From NCBI RefSeq assembly GCF_013368755.1, contig NC_049562.1, positions 62,001-126,000 on the forward strand: a DNA stretch of 64,000 nt, given 5' to 3'. The notes under the pieces are model-generated. The model ran no database searches and was not told where the DNA came from. It saw nothing but the letters and a program-made list of their open reading frames with translations. The translations under genes and the position numbers were made by a program. The stretch is from Talaromyces rugulosus (taxonomy: Eukaryota > Ascomycota > Eurotiomycetes > Eurotiales > Trichocomaceae). Positions within the stretch are counted from its first letter, which is position 1. Each line of letters begins with the position of its first letter. Shown piece by piece: positions 1 through 12,300 of the stretch.

Positions 1-370
1 TTTTTGGGATCGTAAGTTCTCAAGTAACCCTAACCCAAAAACAAGGCATCATTGGAAAAATGATCCCCATTTAGCTCGTTAATTTTCCGTAGTCAAGGGG
101 CACCAGGGGATACTGCTGTAATGATGATGTCTTTAGGTGGTAGCCAAATCCATTTCTGGAAGATCCACTGCGCATTCCGACGACCGTCATCTTCTGTGAC
201 CTGAACCAGCCAGTAAAAGTGGTTGCATGTTTTCCATTGATTCTGTAAAATTAAAATGGTGGTCGTGGTCGTAGTCAGTATCGATTTAGACCCTTCTATA
301 TTTTTAGAAAAATTCCTAACAAACCTATAAACAACGTGCTCATTGAGAATTAACCACCACTCATCTCATC
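1..370. promoter_or_regulatory. Upstream region of the NRPS gene
   Basis: No coding region is recognisable here. The stretch before the NRPS start becomes AT-rich, with a TATA-like run around 295-305, and presumably holds the promoter and 5' leader. A two-unit telomere-like or telobox-like motif (taaccctaaccc) lies at 25-36. It is too short to indicate a chromosome end. No regulator site can be assigned with confidence. Confidence 0.4.
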
Positions 371-3300
371 ATGGAACATAGAACTGCAATTCACAGCCCT
401 ACTCAAGTGGAGACTGAGACATGGCTTGGGATCACGTCCACCAAGCCAGGTGTCAAGACCAACTTCGACGGCGAACCGCACGTATCCGTCACGGAAGGAC
501 AACTCACTCCACCCGTGGAGGAAGTCGAGGTCTGGCAAGAGGTGGCTGCACAGTGCCAATGCCGTCTCGAGGACTTGGAAGATGTGTACCCTTGCACTGC
601 GGCTCAGGAAGGAATGATGGCACTCACGGCCAAAGACCCCAATGCATACACGTTGGAGTATGTGTTTTACCTACCCCCTGGGACCGATCCAACACGATTG
701 GAGCAGGCATGGCGTAGTACTGCCCTGGCCAACCCAATACTTCGCACTCGTATTGTGCCCACCAGCCAGAGTGGATGTATCCAGGCCGTCGTATGTGGCA
801 GCATACCATGGCAAGTGCACGCCGACGACGATGGGATACCATGTATGACAAGCGGCACTGTGGCATGGCGACCAGGGGCTCCGCTAGCTTACTTCGTGCT
901 GAATTGGCCACGCCGTGTGTTGACGATGATCATCCATCATTCAATCTGCGACGATTGGTCGATCTCCGTTCTGTTACGCGAGGTCGATGCCGCCTATAAC
1001 GGCCAAAAGCTGGAAGCCCGTCCGTTTCGGCCGCTTGCCGAGTACATCGAAGCCAATAGAGCTCGCTCCGAAAACTTTTGGAAAACGGAATTCCATGACT
1101 CCCATAAGGCGTCCATGACTCCATTCCCTCCGCTACCCACGGCCGGATATACTCCTCGACCTACAGAGCGACTGGAGAAAACATTCGACACTCATCCGGG
1201 CCCCACTGCTGGATTCACTGTCAACACCAAGCTGCGTTTAGCATGGGCCATAGTTCAGTCACTCTATACCGGCTCTGAAGACACTTTTTTTGGGACCGTC
1301 AACGCCGGTCGCGGGGTGCCAGTTCCAGGCGTACAGGAAATGAGTGGGCCAGCATTAGCTACCGTCCCTGTGCGTGTTCAGATAAACCCGAACCATACCG
1401 TTATGGAGGCACTTGATGCTGTACAGGGGCAATGGGCAGCTACAATGCAGTTTGAACATGTCGGCTTGCAGAGTCTAATGCATCTAGGGCCGGGTCCACA
1501 GGCAGCATGTCGTTTCCAAACACTGATGTCGGTGGAACCGCGAGATGGCCATCAAATCCACGGCGTGCTGTCACAACATCGATCAGAACAGCAAACCTAT
1601 GATTCTTATGCGGTGATTCTCCTAGTTCGACCGTCTAGTCGGACCGTGTGGTTAGAGACACGGTTTGACCCAGCTGTGATAGATGTCCAGCAAATGGAGC
1701 GGGTTCTCTCTCAGATGGCCCACATTTACCAGCAGATCGAGAAGAAACCCAATATACTCCTTGCAGAGATTGACACTGTCAGTCCGGAAGACCGAACGGA
1801 GCTCACTCGCCGGAATACGTCCAATATTTCCTGTTCCGCCCCGCCGCTGTCTGTTCATCAGCTCATTCATCAGCGTGCGAGTCAGCAGCCCCAAGAAATA
1901 GCGATCAATAGCTGGGATGGTGATATTTCGTACCAAAAGCTCGACGACATGTCATCAGTACTAGCAGTTCACTTGTCCCGGCAGTCGGTGGGCCCCGGCG
2001 CTTTTGTGCCACTGTGTCTCGGTAAAACCAAATGGATGGCAGTGGCAATGCTCGCGGTGATGAAGACTGGGGCTGCATTTACATTACTGGATCCTTCGTA
2101 TCCCTCATCCCGCCTACTCAAGATGTGTCAAAAAATCAAGGCAACCCTGATTGTCACCTTGGAGCCACAGCTCCCTGTGGCATCCCGGCTTGGAGTTCAT
2201 ACGGTGGTTAAAGTGGACAGTCTGAATTTGGAAACAAAGGACAGTGACTTTGCTCCTAACCCCACTAGTTCCCCGATGGACCCTATATATGCCGCATTTA
2301 CATCTGGCTCAACAGGAAACCCCAAGTGCGCTATTGTCAACCATGCTGGGTTCACTGCTAGCGCATTGGCTCATAGCGAGCCGTGTCACTTCACGCCTCA
2401 GTCCCGAGTCTTGCAATTCGCATCCCCAGCATTTGATTTGTGCATCCTTGAACATCTCTCCACCCTGATAATGGGGGGCTGTCTGTGTATTCCGTCGGCG
2501 GCCGAATGTCACAGCAACCTCACCGAGGCAATGAACAAGTTTGCAGTTAATGTTGCTCTCCTCACCCCCACTGTCACTCGAATCGTGTCCCCTGGTAGTA
2601 TTTCAACCCTCAAAGTCCTTGTGTTTTGTGGGGAAACCGTACGGGCGAGCGATGTGTCGCGATGGGAGCAACATGTGGAAGTCCGCAACGCATACGGCCC
2701 AGCTGAATGTTCCGTAGTCTTCAGCGTCCAGCCACATCTTCGTTCTGAAGATCCAGTTAATATCGGATTCCCCACAGGGTGTGTTGGCTGGGTTGTTCAC
2801 CCTGAGGACCATTGCCGTCTAATGCCCCTGGGATGCCCTGGGGAGTTGGTGATTGAGGGACCAGTCGTGGGGGACGGATATTTTTCAGATTCCGAGGAAA
2901 CAGCCCGGGTCTTCATTGAAGCTCCTCCGTGGCGTCGAGAGTTTGTGGCTATACCGACTCGACGATTGTATAGAACTGGTGATCTGGTGCAGTGCACTGG
3001 TGATGGAAGCTTTCGATTCATCGGTCGCAAGGACACTCAGGCCAAACTTCACGGCCAACGGCTGGAATTGGCCGACATCGAACACCACCTCCATAGATCG
3101 TTTCCTGAGGCACGACAGGCTATTGCGGACATTCTGCGGTCATCACATGAGGAGGGTCATGGTGATGGTCGCCCGAAGACTCTTCTGGTTGCGTTCGTCT
3201 GTCTCCCTTTGTCATCGTCTGCAGGAAAAGAGAATCACGAAGAAAGCTTGTTTCTCTCCCCAAGTGACGAATTCCGGGCTGCATGTGCCATAGCTGAATC

Positions 3301-6300
3301 TCGCCTCTCGGAGACGCTCCCAGCCTTCATGGTGCCTGCAGTCTTCCTGCCGCTCTCCCACGTGCCGCAAACCAAATCCGGCAAGGCAGACCGCCGGTAT
3401 CTCCTTGGCCAGGCAGCGTTGCTCCCTTGGGAGAGAATGCAGGAGTTCCGAGTGACTCGAGAACAACCACAGATGCCTTCAGGAGAGCGCGAAGAGAAGC
3501 TGCAGCAGATCTGGGCAAGGACCTTGAACCGAGCTGCTCATGAGATCGGCATAAATGAGAGCTTTTTCAGGCTTGGTGGTGACTCCGTCAGCGCCATGCA
3601 AGTTGCCGCCAGTTGTAAAACTAGTGGCTTCAATGTCACGGTAGCGGATATTTTCCGTCACCCAACCATCAGTAAACTAGCCCAGAAGGTACAGGAATCT
3701 AAACGCAATCCGCAATCTATCCCCCAGACTGTAAAGGAAGACCCCACGGACAAATTGTTCCACCTCTCTCCCATCCAGCAACTGTTCTTTGAGCATGTTC
3801 CGGATGGGCACAACAAGTTCACCCAAGAGTTTCTACTACGAGTCACGAAACCTGCCTCATCTCCCAAGATTCGGAAGGCTATTCAGCAGATTGTAGCACA
3901 GCATTCAATGCTGCGAGCTCGCTTTGATCAAGACTCGGATGGCAACTGGGGACAGATTGTAAGAAGAGATGTGGTCACAAGTTTTCAGTTACACGAGCAC
4001 CGGCTATCTTCCATTGGTGACCACGACAATCTGCAAAGGATCTTCAGTGACAGCCAAAGCAGGCTCGATATCCAACATGGCCCAATGTTTGTGGTGGACC
4101 TCATCGAAACTGACGGACATGAGCAATATCTGGGGCTGATGGCTCATCACCTTGTGATCGATATGGTCTCCTGGCGTGTACTATTTCAGGACTTGGAAGA
4201 TATCCTCTCCATGGATCGTCCATCGCAATCAGTTTCTATGCCGTTCCAGCAATGGTGTGGTCTGCAGCAAGAATATGCTGCAGAGTCTCTTGACCCCCAG
4301 ACAGCGTTGTCAACAAATATTCCAGCTGCCCCTCTTGGTTACTGGGGTCCACCTGCAATCTGGGCGAGCAATACGATGGGTGACACCTTGGAACAATCGA
4401 TCAGCGTCTCGCAAGAAATAACCCAGTGGATCCTCGGTGCCGCCAATGACGCCTTCCAAACTCGGCCAGTGGAGATAATCCAGACGGCAGTATTGTATTC
4501 CTTTCTTCTGGCATTCGACAACAGACCCGCACCGACCATCTTTAGTGAAGGGCACGGCCGTGAGCCATGGGACCAACACATTGACATATCCCAAACGGTG
4601 GGCTGGTTCACCACGATTGCGCCCATATTTGTCAGAGCAAAAAAAGGACAAAACTTCGCTGAGCTTCTGCAGCTCACAAAGGATAGTCGACGTGCCAATC
4701 CGCGCAATGGATGGGACTATTTTGCATCTCGGTATCTCCACCCAGAAGGCATGTATTACTGTCAGGGACATTCCCAGATGGAGATCTTGTTCAATTATCT
4801 CAGCCTCTTTCAGCAGCTGGAGCGGCCTGGCGCACTTCTTCAGCTGCAATCGATCCCGGACCAAGACATTATCCAACCTCCCTCCGACCTGCCTCGGTTC
4901 GCTCTCATCGATGTGACTGCAAAAGTGGTCAATGGGTCTCTTAGCCTTGTCTTTCTTTACAACAAGAGACTGCGGCATCAAGATCGATTACAAAAATGGA
5001 CCCAGTTGTGTCTACAGACACTTGAAGAACTGCCAAAGGCCTTGCAGCAGGACCAGCAGCTCACAATTTCCGACTTCCCGTTACTCTCGTTGACGACAGA
5101 TGGGCAGCTACAGGATCTATTGCATCAGATCCCGTGTCAGTTAAAGGTACCAGTATCCGATATTGAGGATATATATCCCTGTTCCCCGGTCCAACTTGGC
5201 ATGTGGTTGAGCCAGGTGAAGAACCCACGAATGTACTGGTCGCACATCAAGTGGTCAGCTTACCCCCGGTCTAGAGTCTCAGTCGACATTGAGAAGATCA
5301 AGGCGGCGTGGCGGCGAGTGGTAGACCGTCATGCGATTTTACGTACCGTGTTCACCGACGGCACCGGTCGGCTTAGCCACCCGCTGCAGATTGTTCTGAA
5401 GTCCACCCAGGTAGATGTCCAGGTCATTTCACAGTCAGAGTCATTCGCAGATAATGAAATGCCATCTTTGTCGGACCAGTCTCTCATGACTCAATCCCTT
5501 ATGAACAAAAAGGGACAACCCCCTCATCAACTAAAATTAACCATTCAAACAGATGGCGCAGTTGCTTGTGATCTGACAATTCACCATATGCTGGTTGATG
5601 GTGTAACTGTGCAAATCTTGTTAGATGATGTCCACCGAGCCTACGACGGGCAGCTAGAGCACTCACCAGCTGCTGGATACAATAAATACCTCCAGTACCT
5701 ACAGGGCAATCATCAAACGAGCTCAGAGACATACTGGAAGCAGTATCTGGAAGGTGTCCATCCATGCATATTCCCCTCGCTGGGGATTAAGGTTCAGGGT
5801 AAAGAACAATTGACGCTAAAGTTGGTGCCATTCAGTTTCGATATTGGACGTCGTCTACAGTCATTCTGCCAGCACCATGGCATCACGATCTCCAATATCC
5901 TACAGGTGGCATGGGGACTTGTACTCCGTACATACACCGGATCCGAGTCCGTCTGCTTTGGATACCTGAATTCATGCCGCGATATCCCTGTGCAAAACGT
6001 CCGCGAAATTTCAGGACCCATGATTAATCTTCTTATTTGCCGCTTATCGTTACCTGGAAATGCACAGATCTTGTCAACACTGTTGGAAAACCAGGATGCC
6101 TATGCACGCAGTATTGAACATCAGCATTTCTCCTTGGCTGAGGTCATGGATTCCTTGAATCTCTCGAATCAACCTTTGTTCAATACGGCTATGTCTCTGC
6201 AGAAAGAGTCTGCAAACTTAGACCCCAGTTATACTTCGGATATAAATCTAGGAGCCGCACAGGGAATTGACTCCACTGAGGTAAGTTGCCCAACGCCATT

Positions 6301-9300
6301 GCCAATGTTCAATCTCGGAGAGATGCACTCACTAAAACACTACAGTATGCCTTGACGGCCAATATAATCACTGGAGAGAAACGCGTCAGTGGTGATCTGA
6401 CGTACTGGTCTCATGTTGTTACCGATCAGCAAGCGGAGTTAATTACTGACACTTTCTTCCATATTCTATCGCAACTTATTGATCCTGCTAACTCCCATCT
6501 CGGAAATATCGATCCACTAAGTGAGAAGAATTATAACCACTTACTCCAACGGAACCAGGGCCTGCCGGAGACGGTGCGGACTTGCATACATACTGACATC
6601 CAGAAGCATTCACTGGAAGACCCCACGGCATCCGCGGTATGCGCATGGGATGGCGATTTCACATACGGAGAGCTCGACCAGGTCTCAACGCTTCTGGCTG
6701 AGCACCTCATCAAAAACGGGGTAGGGCCTGAGGTATTTGTGCCCATATGCTGTGAGAAGTCCCGGTGGGTAGTGGCCGCGGTTTTGGGTATCTTGAAAGC
6801 CGGGGGTGCATTCATCCTGTTGGACCCATCTCATCCAGCGCAGCGGTTAAGGGATATGCTAGCAGACTTTTCATGCCCAGTTCTCCTCACTTCTACCAGA
6901 GATATGGAGTTAGCGGCAAAGATCGTTCCCAAGGTCATTGCTGTAGAAGGTCTGGAACTGAGATGGGATTCAGGTACTGCCAAGAGAGAATTGATTTCAA
7001 CATCTCCAGAGTCAGCAGCTTATGCGGCGTTTTCTTCTGGCTCTACTGGGAGGCCGAAGGCAAGCGTCATGGAACATCAGTCATTCAGTTCGGCAGCAGA
7101 AGCTCAGCGCAGGTCTCTTTGTCTTCATCAAGGATCTCGAGTCCTTCAGTTCGCCTCATATGCGTTTGACGCTAGCATCGTCGAGATCCTCACAACCCTA
7201 CTCGTTGGCGGATGCGTCTGCATTCCCTCCGACACAGACAGAAACATGAGGCTCGCTGATTCGATCCGAGAGCTGGGGGTTAACTGGACGTTGTTGACCC
7301 CTTCTGTAGCTCGCATCCTCGATCCCTACAAAGTCCCTACTCTGGATATACTCGTCCTGGGCGGAGAGGGCATGAGCGATGACGATGTGTGCCGGTGGTC
7401 TCCCCATGTGCATCTCATGAATGCCTACGGGCCTTCAGAATGTTCTGTCATCGCCACAGCCCAATCGTCTTCTCATTTTCTCTCCAACGACCCCGCAGAT
7501 ATTGGACTCCCTGTCGGGGGACTCGTCTGGGTGGTCAACCCGCAAGAACCACACAAGCCCGTCCCAGTCGGGGCCGTTGGGGAACTGGTCATCGAGGGTC
7601 CCATTGTCGGCCGGGGCTATGTCAATCGACCAGACCATATGGAGGCCGCTTTCATTCCATATCCTGCATGGCTATGCAGGATGCGCCGAAAGGAAGAACA
7701 GGGTCGTCTTTACAGGACGGGCGACTTGGCCAGGTGTCTTCCCAACGGATCCATCCGGTACATTGGACGCAAAGATCGCCAGGTAAAACTGCACGGTCAA
7801 CGCATTGAGCTAGCTGAGATTGAACATCACATCATGCAATGCTGGCCGGGAGACGGTCCACAGGTTTTCGTAGACGTTGTAACCCCTTCCAACCGGAATA
7901 ACAAGTTCCTCGTTGCCTCCATCGAATATCCGTCTGAAGATGCGAACGAGCGTGCTTTTGAGGCAGCTGTGGAGGAGAGCAAGCTCCGTCTCCAAGAACG
8001 GGTGCCAAAGTTTCTCACCCCATCTGTATTTCTACCAGTCGCAGCAGTTCCACGGCTCTTGAATGGAAAGGTTGATCGACGCCAACTGCAGAGGGAGGCA
8101 TCCCGCGCACTCCGGCTTCAAATGGATCGATCTTCGGAGGGAAGTCAAAACGCGCGGCGAACTGCACAACTCACCAAAGAAGAGCGGACATTGCAAAATC
8201 TATGGGCCCAGATACTCCATCTCCCCGTGGATAGCATCGGGCCAAACGATAATTTCTTCAGTCTTGGGGGAGACTCAATTCTAGTGATGAAGCTGGCGTC
8301 CACTGCCGGGGAGCAGGGGGTTCAAATTTCCGTGCCGGACGTTTTCCTGCATCCTAGATTACGAAACCTTGCCCGAATTTACTCTTCTCCGCAGCAGAAA
8401 GAACTGCAATCGCCCATGGAAGAGCTAAAGCAGGATGGAACGGTGCCTCCGTTTTCACTAATTCCTCCAGACCGGCGAGCAAACGCCCAAACTGAGGCTA
8501 TGGTCCAGTGCGGTGTTTCGATGGAACAGATTGAAGATATATATCCTTGCACCGCATTGCAAGCTGGACTGGCGGCCTTGACTGCAGAGCGGCCAGGTTC
8601 TTACATTAAACGGCACCGCTTCAGGCTTGCTCAGAATATCCATCTAGACAGACTGAAAGAGGCCTGGGAGAAGGTATCAGCTTGTAACGGTATTCTCCGG
8701 ACTCGTATTATTCAATCGAGTTTGGGCTGCCTCCAGGTGGAGATCCGTGACTGCAAATTGCACTGGACGGTCCGTGAGCATGAAGTGGATGAAACCCCAG
8801 CCTGGGAGGTAATTTTCGGCCAGGCACTGATCCAATTCGAAGTCTACCCAGTGCGCAATGATGGTTCTCACAATTATACGGGACGCTTGGAGATGCTGAT
8901 CACGGCGCATCACGCGGTGTACGACTCATGGTCGCTACCTCTCCTCACTCAGTGGGCGCAACTGGCTTACAATGACCTCGACTCGCCGAGATTGTTGGAC
9001 TCTACTCCGTTTCAAAAATTTATCCAATACTCCATGTCTCAAGAGAAAGAAGCCCTCGAACATTGGCGAGCGGATCTTCATGATTTCGACGCCGATCCAT
9101 TCCCTTCCCTACCTTCGCCATCTTATCGGCCACAGGCTTCGAAAATGATCCAGATATCCATGCAGCCCGGACGCCTGAGCGCTGACATGGTAAGTCGAAC
9201 CACGGCGGTTCGCCTCGCTTGGGCATTGGTGCAATCCCAGTATCAGAGCAGCGAGAAGGTCGTTTTCGGCGTTGTCTCTTCCGGCCGCTCGGCGGCTGTG

Positions 9301-12300
9301 CCAGGTATTGAGGCCATGGCGGGACCGACTATTGCCACTATCCCTCTGTCGGTTGTGGTCGATGGTAATGTGACAGTCTCCCGAGCACTCATGGACCTAC
9401 AGGAGCGAGTGCTACAGTTAACTCCCTATGAGCAAGTTGGACTATCGCAGATTGCTGCGCTGGGACCCGAAGCAACGAGGGCATGCTCGTTCCAGACTCT
9501 GCTCATTGAAGCTAGAGGCGAGGCCAAAGACGATGAGGATGCTTTGATTCTTGCGCGGCCTGTTATAGATTCCAGGGATAAGACGTCCGATACCTACGCT
9601 ATACAGTTAACGATTGCACTGGGATCAAATGAAGTAACTGTGGAGGCTTTATTTGATGACGTGGTTGTGCCAGAATGGCAAATGCAACACATGTTAGATC
9701 AACTCAACCATATCCTACAGCAAGTCCACCGGGAGCCTCAGAGTATCGTCCGAGACATTCTAACACTAAACACAAATGATATTCAGCAGTTGAAAACATG
9801 GAATAGGGAGATTACAAACATTGATCATTCGACGGTGGTTGAAGCCATCCATAAGCATTGCATTGCACGATCCTCATCTCTGGCAGTCTGCGCCTGGGAT
9901 GGCGATTTCTCCTATGGGGAACTAGATGCCAGGTCTGAAGATCTTGCGAGCCTCCTCGTTTCCCAAGGAATTGGACCCGAAGCATTCGTACCCATCTACC
10001 TAGAACGATCGTGCTGGACTGCTGTTGCTGTCCTAGGTGTCCTTAAGGCTGGAGCTGCCTTTGTTCTTCTGGATACGTTCCATCCCCAGGGGCGGCTGCG
10101 CACCATTTGCGAGGAAATCCGGGCTACTGTCATCATCACCTCTAGTGATAATCAAGCTGCGGCGCAATCCCTCGTCAATAATACCGTTCTTGTGACAGGT
10201 GATATCAACAAACCGTCAATGCTCGTACCGGACTTCAGTTCTCATCCCGATTCGCATCGAGCTGCTCTTTACGCGGTATTCACATCCGGCTCGACGGGGA
10301 AGCCCAAGGCCGCTGTCATCGAGAATGGATCGTTTGTGACCATGGCGACACCATATGCCCGTACAATGGGAATCAATATACACTCCCGCGTTCTCCACTT
10401 TGCTTCGTATGCATTTGACATCAGCATCCTGGAGATACTAGGTACCTTGTTCGCAGGAGCTTGCATCTGTATATTGTCTGAGGCAGATCGTAGGGACCAC
10501 CTCTCCCAGGCCGTCAAAAAACTACAGCCATCTCACGCGATATTCACACCGTCTTTATTGCGAGCAATAACGCTGGCCGACGTGGAATCCGTCCATACCA
10601 TCATGCTGATCGGAGAACCAGTTCGCACGAGTGACATTCAGCAATGGGAAGGATCCGTACATCTGCTTAACACCTATGGTCCGGCTGAATGCACCGTGGT
10701 GTTTACCATGAAATCGTGTGCCGATCCGAGTGGCGACGCCAGAAACATCGGCTCCTGCATTGCAGGGGCGGGATGGGTGACAGATCCACGAGATCCTCAT
10801 CGGTTGGTTCCTATCGGCGCCGTGGGTGAGCTTCTCCTACAGGGGCCACTCGTCGGCCGCGGATACTTGAATAATTCAGAGCAGACGGCTGCAGCATTCA
10901 TTCCCTGTCCACCATGGATGGGGAAACTCGGGTTGGTCGATGACCGGAGGTGTAGTCGTTTCTACCGCACGGGGGATCTGGTCCGGTACGAGAAAGACGG
11001 AACCTTTTCCTTTGTGGGACGCGCAGACTGTCAGGTCAAGCTCCGGGGCCAGCGGTTTGAACTTGGTGAAGTCGAAGCTCAGATACAGCAGCATTTCCCG
11101 AGTGAGATCGAAGATGTGGCTGCCGAGATCATCACTCCAGCAGGGGCAGTCCACTCGCCGTATCTGGCCGTCTTCATCGCACTCAGGGGATCCGAAGCCC
11201 CCGGAGTCCCATCCTCGCCAATTCTGTCACTGGACATCGTAGTGCTAGAAGGCTTTGGAGAGCAGGTGACAACTGTGAAAGAAAGGCTAGCGGACATTCT
11301 TCCGGGGTACATGATGCCCAGTGCTTTCGTTCCTCTCCGACATCTGCCCCAAACCATTGGCGGCAAGGTAGACCGACGGAGGCTGCGAGAATCTGCGGCG
11401 ACAGTAACGCGCCAGCAGATGGAGTCTCTGTTTTCCCCGACGGTTGCTCCCAAGAGGGTTATAGCAACGGATGCGGAACGCACTCTACAGGATATCTGGG
11501 CGCGTGCTCTGTGCATTCCGACAGAGGAAGTAGGAGTCGAGGATTCCTTCTTCCGGTTGGGGGGCAATTCAATTTCTGCGCTTCAAGCAACAACTCAAGC
11601 ACGTGCTGTTGGGATCGATCACTCGGTAGCAGATTTGTTCCAGTGGAGGACAATCCTACAGGTTACTAAACGGTTTGCAAAGTCACCACAGCGTACTCAA
11701 GCAAACGATCCGAATGTGGACGATGTGTTCCCGTGCGCGCCAGCACAACGAGGAATCTTGCTGAGCCAGATGCAAGACGATAGTAGTTACGCAGCACATT
11801 TCCTCTGGCAGCTCCATGGCCGACCAGCCGTGGGTGTGGCTCGCCTGATCAGTGCATGGCAGCAGGTCGTGTCTCGTCATTCTGCTCTTCGAGTCAGCTT
11901 CCGGCCGCACCCAAGTGCTGATGGTGAATTTGAGCAGGTTCTGCTCCGTCACATCGAGGCCCCAGTAGAGGTTATTGAAGGAGAAAACGATGGTGATAGT
12001 CATTCTCCAGTACCCTCTGTCCTTACGAGGCCCTCGATAACAACGGTGACCCAGCACGATGGCCAGACTGTTCCACACAAGCTTACAATCTGTGCCACCT
12101 CTACCGGACGGGTCTTCTGCAGGCTCGACATAAACCATGTAATTGTGGATACCGCATCCTTGGACATCCTGGAGTACGAGCTCTGCCAGGCCTACGATGG
12201 ACTCTTGCCAACCAAACTCCAACCTGATCCTTACAGGGAATATATGAACTTTGCCCAGGGTGAACCGCAGGATGAAGCCCGTAGTTACTGGCACTCCTAC

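Noticed and set aside
25..36. Telomere-like taaccctaaccc; similar ttaggg near 33603
   Set aside because: Only two units, with ordinary genes around. They are more likely telobox-type promoter words or chance than a chromosome end or telomere scar.
4310..4981. 223-codon minus-strand open frame inside the NRPS
   Set aside because: It lies fully antisense to the epimerisation domain, has no domain of its own, and is a by-product of codon bias.
11683..12294. 203-codon minus-strand open frame inside the NRPS
   Set aside because: It is antisense to the C4 domain and has no motif; the opposite strand is clearly coding.
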